Shown: piece after piece, positions 1 to 7,994 of the stretch | Position numbering within the stretch: the first letter of the stretch is position 1 | How the letters are laid out: every line of letters starts with the position of its first letter | Source of the DNA: Bacteroidota bacterium | Lineage (GTDB): Bacteria > Bacteroidota > Bacteroidia > Chitinophagales > Chitinophagaceae | Reading direction: 5' to 3' | Assembly (NCBI GenBank): GCA_023386395.1 | Contig: JAEWJV010000401.1 | Location: 1-15,614, forward strand | Length of the DNA: 15,614 nucleotides | The notes under the pieces: generated by a model | Database searches by the model: none | What the model saw: the letters and a program-made list of their open reading frames with translations, nothing else | What the model was told of the DNA's origin: nothing | Position numbers and translations under genes: made by a program

Positions 1-993
1 TGCGGTGTTTGGCTCGTGAGCCGCAGGCAACAAAAAGAGTTAACAAAAGCACGCCAGAACGCGCTGGACGAGCAGGAGAACAACAGGATTATAACTGCTA
101 TGAAAGCGGAGCTTGAAGTGCAGGTGATTGAGCGCACGGCCGAGCTTACACAGCAGAAAGAAGCTCTGGAAAATACATTAAGCGAGTTAAAGGCTACACA
201 GGCGCAGCTTATACAATCTGAAAAAATGGCTTCGCTGGGCGAGCTTACCGCAGGCATTGCACATGAAATTCAAAACCCGCTTAACTTCATCAATAATTTT
301 TCTGAAGTAAATAATGAATTGATTGAAGAATTAAAGCAGGAACGGTTGAAAACTAATGAAGAAAGGGACAAAACACTGGAAGATGAATTATTAGCTGATA
401 TTATTGGCAATAACGAAAAAATTGCATTTCATGGCAAACGTGCCGATGGTATTGTAAAGGGAATGTTGCAGCATTCAAGAAAAAGTTCAGGTACAAAAGA
501 GCCGACTGATATTAATGCACTTTGCGATGAATATATGCGGCTGAGTTATCATGGTTTGCGGGCAAAAGATAAAAGCTTTAATGCTGAGTTTAAAACAGAC
601 CTTGATGAAAGCATAGGCAGGATTAACATGGTTCCGCAGGATATTGGGAGGGTATTGCTTAACCTTTTGAATAACGCTTTTTATGCTGTAAACGATAAGA
701 AGAAAACCGCAGGCCCCGGTTATAAACCCATGGTTACTATCCAGACAAAAAAAACAGGTGAAGAAGACATTGAAATAAAAGTTATTGATAATGGAAAAGG
801 CATTCCGCAAAATGTCATCAATAAAATATTCCAGCCTTTTTTCACAACAAAGCCCACCGGCGAAGGAACAGGTTTAGGCCTGAGCTTAACGTATGATATT
901 ATTACCAAGCAACATAACGGAACAATAAATGTTGAAAGCAAAGAAGGCGAGGGCACTACTTTTATTATTAGCCTGCCTGTTACACGCGGCTAA
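1..993 (+). CDS. Sensor histidine kinase, 5'-truncated by window edge
   Basis: This is the cytoplasmic end of a two-component sensor kinase that autophosphorylates on His and passes the phosphate to a response regulator. The frame is open to base 1 (Cys-Gly-Val-Trp-Leu-Val, probably the end of a membrane helix), so the GTG at 16 is unlikely to be the true start and the sensor lies outside the window. Counting from that GTG, residues about 5-70 form a charged coiled-coil linker. The phospho-acceptor is H83 in AHEIQNPLNFINNF. The N box has N216 and N220 (NLLNNA), the G1 box is D258 in VIDNGKGIP, the F box is FQPFFTTKP, and the G2 box is GEGTGLGL at 282-289. All catalytic motifs are intact. The downstream gene carries an almost identical core. 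No response regulator is adjacent, so the partner is probably encoded elsewhere. The signal sensed is unknown. Confidence 0.93.
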   Translation, partial: CGVWLVSRRQQKELTKARQNALDEQENNRIITAMKAELEVQVIERTAELTQQKEALENTLSELKATQAQLIQSEKMASLGELTAGIAHEIQNPLNFINNFSEVNNELIEELKQERLKTNEERDKTLEDELLADIIGNNEKIAFHGKRADGIVKGMLQHSRKSSGTKEPTDINALCDEYMRLSYHGLRAKDKSFNAEFKTDLDESIGRINMVPQDIGRVLLNLLNNAFYAVNDKKKTAGPGYKPMVTIQTKKTGEEDIEIKVIDNGKGIPQNVINKIFQPFFTTKPTGEGTGLGLSLTYDIITKQHNGTINVESKEGEGTTFIISLPVTRG

Positions 994-1041
994 CCTGTAA
1001 AGCTAAAATGAGTAAACATAAATAAGAAGTACGAAGCAGTC

Positions 1042-1064
1042 ATTCCGGAATTGAATTATCTTTA
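1042..1064 (+). promoter_or_regulatory. Putative promoter/operator before the TPR kinase gene
   Basis: A perfect 10-base palindrome ATTCCGGAAT (1042-1051) is followed by TATCTTTA (1057-1064), which matches the Bacteroidota -7 consensus TAnnTTTG except at the last base and lies 38 bases before the ATG. No TTG-type -33 element is seen at the expected spacing. The promoter role is inferred from position and similarity only. Confidence 0.25.
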
Positions 1065-1094
1065 AAACAATTATTAACACCTTAGCTGCCTGTT

Positions 1095-3344
1095 ATGCGA
1101 TATTACCTTGCCGTATCCATTAGTTTATTATGCCAGTTTTGCTTCGCACAAAACGCAAAAATTGACAGTATAAACAACCTGATTAAGAATGCAACATCCG
1201 ATACTGCCCGTGTGAATCTTATGAACAAGAAAATAAATTTTCTCAGTTCATTAAATCTTGATTCTGCCATTATTCTTGGTGAGCAAACCGTACAATCAGC
1301 GCAAAAAATAAAATTTTACAAAGGTGAATTGGAGGCCCGGCAAAAGCTTTCTGTAAACTATTGTTATAAAGGAAACTATACGGCTGCTGAGGAACAATTT
1401 AAATTTATTGCAGCCTTTATTAAATCAGAAGATTCCATAAGCCGCGCAGATTTGTATACCAATCTTGGAATAATGTATGGCATGCAAAGCAAGTATGATT
1501 CATCCATTCAATTTTGTGAAAAGGCCATTGGCATTTATGAAAGGCATAAAACTGTGAAGAGCCTGACAAATGTGTATATGAATATTGCCATTGGTTACCA
1601 GCAGCTATCCAACTTCCCTAAAGCGCTTGAATATGAACAAAAAAGTTTACAATTTGCTGAGTCTTTAAATGATGAAACGAGCCAGGCTTATACATATCTT
1701 AACCTTGGCAACACTTACCAGGATTTTGGAGATTCTGCCAAAGCCGAACAGGTTTTTTTAAAATCGGTTAACCTTGCTATAAAAAAAAATTTGAAGAATG
1801 TTGAGCTCTATGCATATTCCAACCTCGCCTCTTTATACATCGCACACGAACAATGGAATAAAGCTTACCGGTATGGTATAAAATCGGCTAACCTCGCAAC
1901 TGAATTCGGAGACCAGGGAATTAAGGCGGCAAGCCTCTCTAAGGCTGCGTTGGCCCTTGCCAAATTAAATAAAATCCCAGAGGCGATACAATTAAACAGG
2001 CAGGCAATTTTGGTTGCTGATTCATCCAACCAAAAACTTAATATTTCGCAGGCCCACTCAACAATGGGCCAAATATATTATTTGGAAAAAGATTACAAAA
2101 CTGCCATTATCCATTATGAAAAAGGTTTTGAGGCGCTTAGTGGTTCTGATATTTATCTCGAGGCAAATGCAGAAGCATATAAAAATCTCTCAAGCTGTTA
2201 TGAATTTATAGGTGATTATAAGAAAGCACTGTTAAATCATAAATTATTCGCAGATATTACAGACTCTGTTCGCAGGAAAGACAATGTGAAGAAGGCTACA
2301 GAATTATCTATGAATTATGATTTTGAAAAAAGACAGGCAATCGCCAGGGCCGAACAGGATAAAAAAGATACGGAAGCCAAACGTATAAAAAACCAGCAAC
2401 TGTTCATAATTGGTGCACTGGCCATTGCAGTGCTTGCGGTTGTAATTATTGCCGTTATCCAATCCAGGAGCAGTCGCAATAAACAGAAAGCGAACCTTTT
2501 ACTTCAAAGAGAAAAACAAAAAGTGGAAAGTACTTTATCAGAATTAAAATCAACCCAGGCCCAATTGATACAAAGCGAAAAAATGGCTTCGCTGGGCGAG
2601 CTTACTGCCGGCATTGCACATGAAATTCAAAATCCTTTAAACTTCATTAATAATTTTAGTGAGGTAAACAGCGAATTAATCAGCGAATTAATTGATGAAG
2701 TTGATAAGGAGAATTTTGATGAAGTGAAGTTTATTGCAAATGACATTAAGGGGAATGAAGAAAAGATAAACCATCATGGTAAACGTGCCGATGCCATTGT
2801 AAAAAACATGCTGCAGCATTCAAGAAAAAGTTCAGGCGCAAAAGAACCTACGGATATTAATGTTTTATGTGAGGAATATTTACGGTTAAGCTACCATGGC
2901 CTGCGCGCAAAAGATAAAAGCTTTAATGCTGAGTTTAAAACTAAACTGGATGAAAGTATCGGCAAGGTTGTACTGGTGCCGCAGGATATTGGAAGGGCAT
3001 TGCTTAATCTTTTAAACAATGCTTTTTACGCGGTGAATGACAGGCGCAAAAATGAAGGTGAAGGATTTAAGGCTTTGGTTTCCCTTACCACACGAAAGCT
3101 CCATAACTCTTCTTCAGAAAATGGAGACGTTGAAATAAGGGTTATGGATAATGGAAAAGGCATCCCTCAAAATATTATAAGCAAAATATTCCAGCCTTTT
3201 TTTACAACGAAGCCAACCGGTGAAGGCACAGGTTTGGGCCTTAGCTTAACTTATGACATTATTGCCAAGCAACACAACGGAACAATAAATGTTGAAAGTA
3301 ACGAAGGTGAAGGCACAACTTTTATAATTACGCTTCCTCTATAA
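1095..3344 (+). CDS. TPR-containing membrane sensor histidine kinase
   Basis: Predicted inner-membrane sensor kinase of 749 aa. Residues 1-18 form a signal peptide ending near CFAQ. Residues about 80-390 are helical TPR-like repeats (for example LYTNLGIMYG, YMNIAIGYQQ, YLNLGNTYQD, AYKNLSSCYE), so a periplasmic protein-binding sensor is likely. A charged helix at 395-432 leads into one membrane segment at about 436-455, then a coiled-coil linker. The kinase core has H509 in AHEIQNPLNF, N638/N642 in NLLNNA, D685 in VMDNGKGIP, FQPFFTTKP, and GEGTGLGL at 709-716. All are intact. The core closely matches the preceding gene in both protein and DNA, including a 35-base identical run, but the sensors appear unrelated, which suggests duplication with domain exchange. 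No response regulator is encoded nearby. The ATG at 1095 is chosen because the signal peptide starts there. TPR-linked kinases are common in Bacteroidota; the ligand is unknown. Confidence 0.93.
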   Translation: MRYYLAVSISLLCQFCFAQNAKIDSINNLIKNATSDTARVNLMNKKINFLSSLNLDSAIILGEQTVQSAQKIKFYKGELEARQKLSVNYCYKGNYTAAEEQFKFIAAFIKSEDSISRADLYTNLGIMYGMQSKYDSSIQFCEKAIGIYERHKTVKSLTNVYMNIAIGYQQLSNFPKALEYEQKSLQFAESLNDETSQAYTYLNLGNTYQDFGDSAKAEQVFLKSVNLAIKKNLKNVELYAYSNLASLYIAHEQWNKAYRYGIKSANLATEFGDQGIKAASLSKAALALAKLNKIPEAIQLNRQAILVADSSNQKLNISQAHSTMGQIYYLEKDYKTAIIHYEKGFEALSGSDIYLEANAEAYKNLSSCYEFIGDYKKALLNHKLFADITDSVRRKDNVKKATELSMNYDFEKRQAIARAEQDKKDTEAKRIKNQQLFIIGALAIAVLAVVIIAVIQSRSSRNKQKANLLLQREKQKVESTLSELKSTQAQLIQSEKMASLGELTAGIAHEIQNPLNFINNFSEVNSELISELIDEVDKENFDEVKFIANDIKGNEEKINHHGKRADAIVKNMLQHSRKSSGAKEPTDINVLCEEYLRLSYHGLRAKDKSFNAEFKTKLDESIGKVVLVPQDIGRALLNLLNNAFYAVNDRRKNEGEGFKALVSLTTRKLHNSSSENGDVEIRVMDNGKGIPQNIISKIFQPFFTTKPTGEGTGLGLSLTYDIIAKQHNGTINVESNEGEGTTFIITLPL

Positions 3345-3417
3345 ATCGCCGTTGTATCTTAATATTTTTTACGTTGCAATAAGCACCATATGTAAAATAC
3401 AATTACCTGTTACCGGT

Positions 3418-3425
3418 TATCTTTC
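3418..3425 (+). promoter_or_regulatory. Putative -7 promoter element of the asparaginase gene
   Basis: TATCTTTC lies 32 bases before the ATG and matches TAnnTTTG except at the last base. The distance resembles that of similar boxes before other genes here. No -33 TTG is visible at a good spacing, so this is a weak call. Confidence 0.22.
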
Positions 3426-3449
3426 CAAACAACTACTTTTATTCGCAGA

Positions 3450-4379
3450 ATGAAATATACAATTGCAGTACACGGTGGCGCAGGCACTATTCTTAAAGAG
3501 AATATGAAGCCTGAACTTGAACAAAAATACAGGCAGGGTTTGCAACAGGCATTAGATGCAGGCTATGCAGTTTTGGAAAAAGGTGGCACTGCAATTGAAG
3601 CTTCAATTGCAGCAGTTATTGTTCTGGAAGATGATATTTTATTCAATGCAGGCCGCGGCTCTGTATTCACTAAAAAAGGGTTGCATGAAATGGATGCAGC
3701 CGTAATGAACGGCGCAGATCTTATGGCAGGCGCCGTATGTGGTGTTCAGCATATACGTAATCCCATAAAACTGGCAGAAGCAGTGATGCAGAAAACGGAA
3801 CATGTGATGCTTAGCGGTGAAGGCGCTGCGCTCTTTGCCAGGGAGCAGGGTTTCATAGTTGAGTCAGATGAATATTTCTTTTCAAAATTCCGGTACGACC
3901 AATGGCAGGAAATGAAGGATTCAGATGCTTACCAGCTTGACCATTCTGTAAAAAATACAGATAAGAAATTTGGAACCGTTGGCGCGGTTGCCTGCGACAG
4001 GCAGGGTAATGTGGCTGCCGCAACAAGCACCGGTGGCATGACGAATAAAAATTATGGCCGCATTGGCGATAGCCCCGTAATTGGTTGCGGCACTTATGCC
4101 AATAATAAAACCTGCGCTGTAAGCTGCACCGGCCACGGCGAACTGTTTATAAAAGCAGTTGCAGCTTATGATGTTAGCTGTCTTATGGAATATGCCCATA
4201 TGAATTTACAGGATGCGATGAATAAAGTGGTGAACGAAAAACTGGTTGCCATAAATGGGGAAGGCGGCATGATTGCTGTTGATGCAAAAGGAAATTTTGC
4301 CTTGTTATTTAACAGCGAAGGCATGTATCGCGGTGTGAGAACAAGTGATGGATTGAACGAAGTTACCATCTATAAATAA
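3450..4379 (+). CDS. Isoaspartyl peptidase / L-asparaginase (Ntn hydrolase)
   Basis: Plant-type asparaginase (T2 family) that hydrolyses isoaspartyl dipeptides and L-asparagine. The 309 aa length is usual for the family. The N-terminal YTIAVHGGAGTI is the family signature, followed by NAGRGSVFT (66-74) and MDAAVMNG. The precursor is expected to self-cleave before T176 in KFGTVGAVACD, and T176 then becomes the N-terminal nucleophile. Further matches to family substrate-site residues are ATSTGGMT (191-198), R204 and D207 in GRIGDSPVIG, and T227-G228 in CTGHGELF. No signal peptide is present, so it is probably cytoplasmic, with a role in recycling peptides and damaged-protein fragments. The 105-base upstream gap and the 109-base gap to the next gene suggest its own transcript. 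Family assignment is firm; the preference for isoaspartyl peptides over asparagine is inferred from the family. Confidence 0.95.
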   Translation: MKYTIAVHGGAGTILKENMKPELEQKYRQGLQQALDAGYAVLEKGGTAIEASIAAVIVLEDDILFNAGRGSVFTKKGLHEMDAAVMNGADLMAGAVCGVQHIRNPIKLAEAVMQKTEHVMLSGEGAALFAREQGFIVESDEYFFSKFRYDQWQEMKDSDAYQLDHSVKNTDKKFGTVGAVACDRQGNVAAATSTGGMTNKNYGRIGDSPVIGCGTYANNKTCAVSCTGHGELFIKAVAAYDVSCLMEYAHMNLQDAMNKVVNEKLVAINGEGGMIAVDAKGNFALLFNSEGMYRGVRTSDGLNEVTIYK

Positions 4380-4488
4380 AAGAATTTATATTGCCGGTTG
4401 CGCAGGTTCGGTTGCAACACAATAAATCAATTGACGGCTGCAACTTTCAGAAACTGCACTGTAACTACAAAATTTCAAAACAACATCC

Positions 4489-5853
4489 ATGAACAAACAC
4501 AAAATTTACCGCCGCGATTTTTTGCGCAACAGTGCTTCATTGCTTGCTCTGGGCGCGTTAAATATTGATAAGCTAAGCCTTCAAAATGCACCTTCTAAAA
4601 AGGTGGCATTAATTGGTACAGGCTGGTATGGCAAAAGCGATTTGTTCAGGCTGATACAGGTGGCACCTGTAGATGTGGTAGCACTTTCTGATGTGGATGA
4701 AAACATGCTGAACCATGCAGCGGCAATGGTGGGCCAAAGGCAGCAAAGCCATCAGAAACCCAAACTGTATAAGGATTACAGAAAACTTTTGAATGAGGCA
4801 AAACCTGAAGTTGTGTTAATTGGTTCGCCCGATCATTGGCATGCATTGCAGGCAATAGATGCGTTGCAAAGTGGCGCACATGTTTATCTTCAAAAACCCA
4901 TTAGTGTTGATGTGCTGGAAGGCGAAGCAATAGTGGCAGCAGCCAAAAAATATAACCGCGTGGTGCAGGTGGGTACCCAACGCAGAAGTACGCCGCATTT
5001 GGTAGAAGCCAAACAAAAAATTATTGATACCGGCATGCTCGGCAAAATCCATCATGCGGAAATGTGCTGCTATTATCACATGCGGGCAACCGGCAATCCT
5101 GCAGTTGAACCTGTACCATCTTTTTTTGATTATGATATGTGGACAGGGCCGGCACCCATGCGCCCGTTTACCGGTTTACCGCACCGCCGCTGGCGCGCTT
5201 ATATGGAATATGGCAATGGTATTATCGGCGATATGTGCATTCACATGTTTGATGCAGTGCGCTGGATGCTGGGGCTTGGCTGGCCAAAAAGCGTTACATC
5301 AACAGGCGGCATTTTTGTTGACAAAGAAAGCAGCAGCAACATCAGCGATACGCAAACCGCCATCTTTGCTTATGATGATATAGATTGTGTGTGGCAGCAC
5401 CGCACCTGGGGCAGGCCTTCTGATCCTGATTATCCCTGGGCATTTAAAATTTATGGTGATAAAGGAACGCTCTGCTGCGATGTATGGAAATATGATTTCT
5501 TTCCTACAGATGATAAAGTACAAAAATTACATGGCGATGTGCTTTGGGAGAAAGAAAAATATCCTGAAGATTTAAAGGAACCTGATATTGAATTGCACGT
5601 TGCTTCTGCAACAAGAAGGCATATGCAGAACTTTATGGAAGCGATAGATAAAGGCACAAAACCTGTTGCACCCATTGAGGAAGGGCATATTTCAACAGCG
5701 AGCTGCATTATGGCTAATCTCTCTATGGAATTGCAAAGACCACTTAGTTATGATGCGGTAAAGCATGAAATCACAGGTGATGAAGAAGCTACCAAACTAT
5801 TGCAAAGAAGTTACCGCGGGCCATATAAGCATCCTTTAATTGACACTGTGTAA
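4489..5853 (+). CDS. Tat-exported Gfo/Idh/MocA-family oxidoreductase
   Basis: NAD(P)-dependent sugar or cyclitol-type oxidoreductase of 454 aa, or a nucleotide-retaining relative. The N-terminus YRRDFLRNSASLLALGAL is a twin-arginine signal (R8-R9), so the folded protein with bound cofactor is probably exported to the periplasm. The Rossmann domain follows: ALIGTGWYG (40-48), LSDVD (66-70) and VLIGSPDHWHA. The usual EKP motif reads QKP (135-137), keeping catalytic Lys136. The C-terminal half holds GDMCIHMFDAVRW (247-259), where D248 and H252 occupy the usual active-site positions. Substrate cannot be deduced. Related exported proteins in Bacteroidota are often linked to carbohydrate or glycan processing, but no carbohydrate-active genes are nearby. 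An AT-rich hairpin follows the stop codon directly. Confidence 0.9.
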   Translation: MNKHKIYRRDFLRNSASLLALGALNIDKLSLQNAPSKKVALIGTGWYGKSDLFRLIQVAPVDVVALSDVDENMLNHAAAMVGQRQQSHQKPKLYKDYRKLLNEAKPEVVLIGSPDHWHALQAIDALQSGAHVYLQKPISVDVLEGEAIVAAAKKYNRVVQVGTQRRSTPHLVEAKQKIIDTGMLGKIHHAEMCCYYHMRATGNPAVEPVPSFFDYDMWTGPAPMRPFTGLPHRRWRAYMEYGNGIIGDMCIHMFDAVRWMLGLGWPKSVTSTGGIFVDKESSSNISDTQTAIFAYDDIDCVWQHRTWGRPSDPDYPWAFKIYGDKGTLCCDVWKYDFFPTDDKVQKLHGDVLWEKEKYPEDLKEPDIELHVASATRRHMQNFMEAIDKGTKPVAPIEEGHISTASCIMANLSMELQRPLSYDAVKHEITGDEEATKLLQRSYRGPYKHPLIDTV

Positions 5854-5854
5854 T

Positions 5855-5872
5855 AATAATTGCTCAATTATT
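5855..5872 (+). terminator. AT-rich hairpin after oxidoreductase gene, possible terminator
   Basis: A perfect 8-bp inverted repeat, AATAATTG and CAATTATT separated by CT, starts two bases after the TAA stop and runs into TTTTAG. The stem is nearly all A/T, so it would be a weak intrinsic terminator. The position fits, but the stability is doubtful. Confidence 0.4.
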
Positions 5873-6012
5873 TTAGAGCAGGCAAATGAACAAATGGCAT
5901 CACGGTTGTGTCACTCACTGCATCTGCATATCATTATTCAGCTATGGGTACGCATATAAAATTGCAAATTGTTTTTAAACACCATCCAATAAAAACTGTA
6001 ATAAACCAATCA

Positions 6013-6474
6013 ATGAAAAAAATTCTAATTATTGCAACCTTTATCACTTTAACTGCATGCAGTAACCAGCAACCACCAACTAATAACACTACAGCAAATT
6101 CCATACAAGGCACATGGAAATTAATTTCAGGAACAACCATTGAAAAGAATGATACGGTGGTTACAGATTATACAAAAGACAAATCATTCATTAAAGTTAT
6201 CAATGCTTCACATTTTGCTTTTATGGGCCACGACCTTAATAAAGGCAAAGATTCTGTCTCTGCTTTCTTTTCTTCAGGCGGCGGTAAATATGAACTAAAT
6301 AATAGTAATTACACCGAACACCTTGAATACTGCAACGCAAGAGAATGGGAAGGCAATGATTTTCATTTCACTATAACCATACACGATGATACGCTTACAC
6401 AGCAAGGCATTGAAAAAATAGATAGCATTGGTGTAAACAGAATAAACATTGAAAAATATGTGCGGTTAAAATAA
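6013..6474 (+). CDS. Small lipocalin-like lipoprotein
   Basis: Predicted lipoprotein of 153 aa. MKKILIIATFITLTAC is a lipoprotein signal with lipid-anchored Cys16. A Gln/Asn/Thr linker follows, then a beta-rich body opening with IQGTWKLISGTT and ending in IEKYVRLK. The G-T-W-K-L opening and strand pattern resemble the lipocalin-like domains frequent in Bacteroidota lipoproteins, which may bind small hydrophobic molecules; no ligand is known. The frame extends upstream to about 5908, but the ATG at 6013 puts the signal peptide at the N-terminus and leaves a normal 5' gap. The stop codon abuts the stop codon of the convergent gene with no spacer. The lipoprotein call is firm; the fold is a tentative pattern-based call. 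Confidence 0.8.
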   Translation: MKKILIIATFITLTACSNQQPPTNNTTANSIQGTWKLISGTTIEKNDTVVTDYTKDKSFIKVINASHFAFMGHDLNKGKDSVSAFFSSGGGKYELNNSNYTEHLEYCNAREWEGNDFHFTITIHDDTLTQQGIEKIDSIGVNRINIEKYVRLK

Positions 6475-7875
6475 TTATGGGCCGGGGGTAAGAGGCAGGT
6501 TTATTTGCGGCTGAAGCTTGATAAATTCAGGCTGCTGCATCATTCTTGCTTTATCATTAAACCCATTTGAAACCGCTTTCACGAGATCGTCATGCGCTGC
6601 ATTTGCATTGTTATTCCTTGCATTTAATATAGCAGAAAAATACCAGGCTTCGCTGTTGGTTGGGTCTGCCATTTTATATAGTGTTACAAAATAACCGGCA
6701 GCATCATTCTGATTTTGACTGATAAGCTGATTGCTGATAGAATAAAAAGCCAATGATAAATAGGCAAGTAATCTTTGGTTCATGGCTGCAGCAGGCGTTG
6801 TTCCCTTTGCCTTTGCATTTAAATCGTTGATTGTTTTATTCCAGTAATTCATATCACCTTGCCGGAATTGTGCATTATATTCCGCTTTTTTATTTTGTTC
6901 GATGGCAAATAGTTGTTGCTGCTGTTGCCATTGATTTTTATAAGCCGGATTATTTACAATAGCATTATTTTTTTGTTTGAAGAAAGCGCCACCAGTTAAA
7001 CCATCAAGCATATTCAAGGCAAGCATGCATTCATCAGATGCCTGTATATAATCATTCTTTTTTAATGACACTTCAATTCTTCTTTTGCTGTTAGTGATAA
7101 AAGCATTTATCAGGGAATCATTTTTGGGAATAATATTATTGTGCATTGCATCTAATTCCAATCCCGCAAAAGCAATGTTCATCGTACTTTCAGGGCACCA
7201 TTCATGTTTACCATCAAACAAAATAAGCCGGTGACGCGTTTGTGTTTTATCAAGCCCGTTGTTTAAAGCAACCATATCTGTCATATTCATATCGCCTTTA
7301 CCTGCAATGCCTGTAAAACTAAAGTTGAAGTTAGATGCAGGCGTTCCATCAGGCAGTCCTGCACCGCCCGCTATTACGGCCTTTATTTCAGGATTATGCA
7401 AAGCAAGATAGCTTGCGGCTTTTGCGCCGCCTGAAAACCCGCAAACGTAAACCATGCCTGTATTTAATGTTATCCTGCTTTTTGTATCATTATATAAATT
7501 TTGCCATATATTTTCTGTAGTTTGAAAATCATTACCATTTTTAGAATTCTTGCTTCCTATCAGTATAAAATCATAAGCATCTGCAAGTGCTTTATATTTT
7601 TTTAAAGGCAAAATGCCATCAGCATGCGGATCAAAAAAATAAATAACCGCATTGGTCTTGTTAGATGGAATATATAAAGCATACGATTGTGTTGAATCAT
7701 TTGTGCAAACAATATTTTCGATCAATTGCCCAACCGGCACTGTATCTGGCTTAATTACTGCCGGTGATGATATGGAGTCGTATTGAATCAATGCGCCATT
7801 GCCTTGCGGCTTACTGTCGCATGCAGTTATATTCAATAAAAAAGCATGCAGCAGGATGATTTGTATACATCTCAT
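6475..7875 (-). CDS. Lipoprotein with alpha/beta-hydrolase domain
   Basis: Predicted surface or periplasmic lipoprotein hydrolase of 466 aa. The signal peptide ends in LNITAC (Cys19). Residues about 65-260 look like an esterase/PHB-depolymerase-type alpha/beta hydrolase: the strand AVIYFFDPHADG, the region YDFILIGSKNS, the nucleophile elbow VCGFSGGA with Ser148, and a candidate catalytic His224 in LFDGKHEWCP. D195 in AGKGDMN is a possible acid residue, though the triad acid is uncertain. Residues about 265-466 form a separate helical Gln/Asn-rich region (including WQQQQQLF) that resembles TPR-like repeats near the end (AWYFSAILNARNNNANAA). The combination suggests an anchored esterase or peptidase with a protein-interaction tail. 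Substrate is unknown. The gene is divergent from the next lipoprotein gene across 119 bases. Confidence 0.85.
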   Translation of the reverse strand: MRCIQIILLHAFLLNITACDSKPQGNGALIQYDSISSPAVIKPDTVPVGQLIENIVCTNDSTQSYALYIPSNKTNAVIYFFDPHADGILPLKKYKALADAYDFILIGSKNSKNGNDFQTTENIWQNLYNDTKSRITLNTGMVYVCGFSGGAKAASYLALHNPEIKAVIAGGAGLPDGTPASNFNFSFTGIAGKGDMNMTDMVALNNGLDKTQTRHRLILFDGKHEWCPESTMNIAFAGLELDAMHNNIIPKNDSLINAFITNSKRRIEVSLKKNDYIQASDECMLALNMLDGLTGGAFFKQKNNAIVNNPAYKNQWQQQQQLFAIEQNKKAEYNAQFRQGDMNYWNKTINDLNAKAKGTTPAAAMNQRLLAYLSLAFYSISNQLISQNQNDAAGYFVTLYKMADPTNSEAWYFSAILNARNNNANAAHDDLVKAVSNGFNDKARMMQQPEFIKLQPQINLPLTPGP

Positions 7876-7944
7876 GATGCTAAATTATTAATGCTTTATA
7901 AATAGTTATAAAATACTTGTTATGCCATTGCACACAAACGCCCT

Positions 7945-7962
7945 TTACAGTAAAAACTGTAA
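7945..7962. repeat. Inverted repeat in divergent intergenic region, possible operator
   Basis: A perfect 7-bp inverted repeat, TTACAGT-AAAA-ACTGTAA, sits between two divergent lipoprotein genes. Its right arm overlaps TAACTTTA (7960-7967), the best -7-like box before the plus-strand gene. Either a repressor operator or a leader hairpin is possible. The 11-base string AAAAACTGTAA also occurs at 5991-6001, just before the lipoprotein gene starting at 6013. Confidence 0.4.
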
Positions 7963-7967
7963 CTTTA
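7960..7967 (+). promoter_or_regulatory. Putative -7 element of the lipoprotein-antiporter operon
   Basis: TAACTTTA matches TAnnTTTG except at the last base and lies 35 bases before the TTG start. The nearest upstream TTG (7928-7930) is 29 bases away, longer than the usual spacing, so the promoter call is tentative. Confidence 0.28.
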
Positions 7968-7994
7968 AAATAATCACATAAATATTACTGCATA

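Noticed and set aside
4395..4445. Short direct repeat CGGTTGC (4395 and 4410) and GTTGCA/TGCAAC pairing after the asparaginase gene
   Set aside because: The repeats are short and the pairing encloses a long loop, with no T tract; this is likely chance.
4816..5079. Open frame on the minus strand inside the oxidoreductase gene
   Set aside because: It is fully antisense to a gene with clear family motifs and shows no recognisable domain; the same applies to other antisense or shifted frames across the window.
5908..6012. In-frame extension upstream of the lipocalin-like lipoprotein
   Set aside because: It would bury the lipoprotein signal peptide 35 residues inside the protein; the ATG at 6013 gives a normal signal and lipobox.
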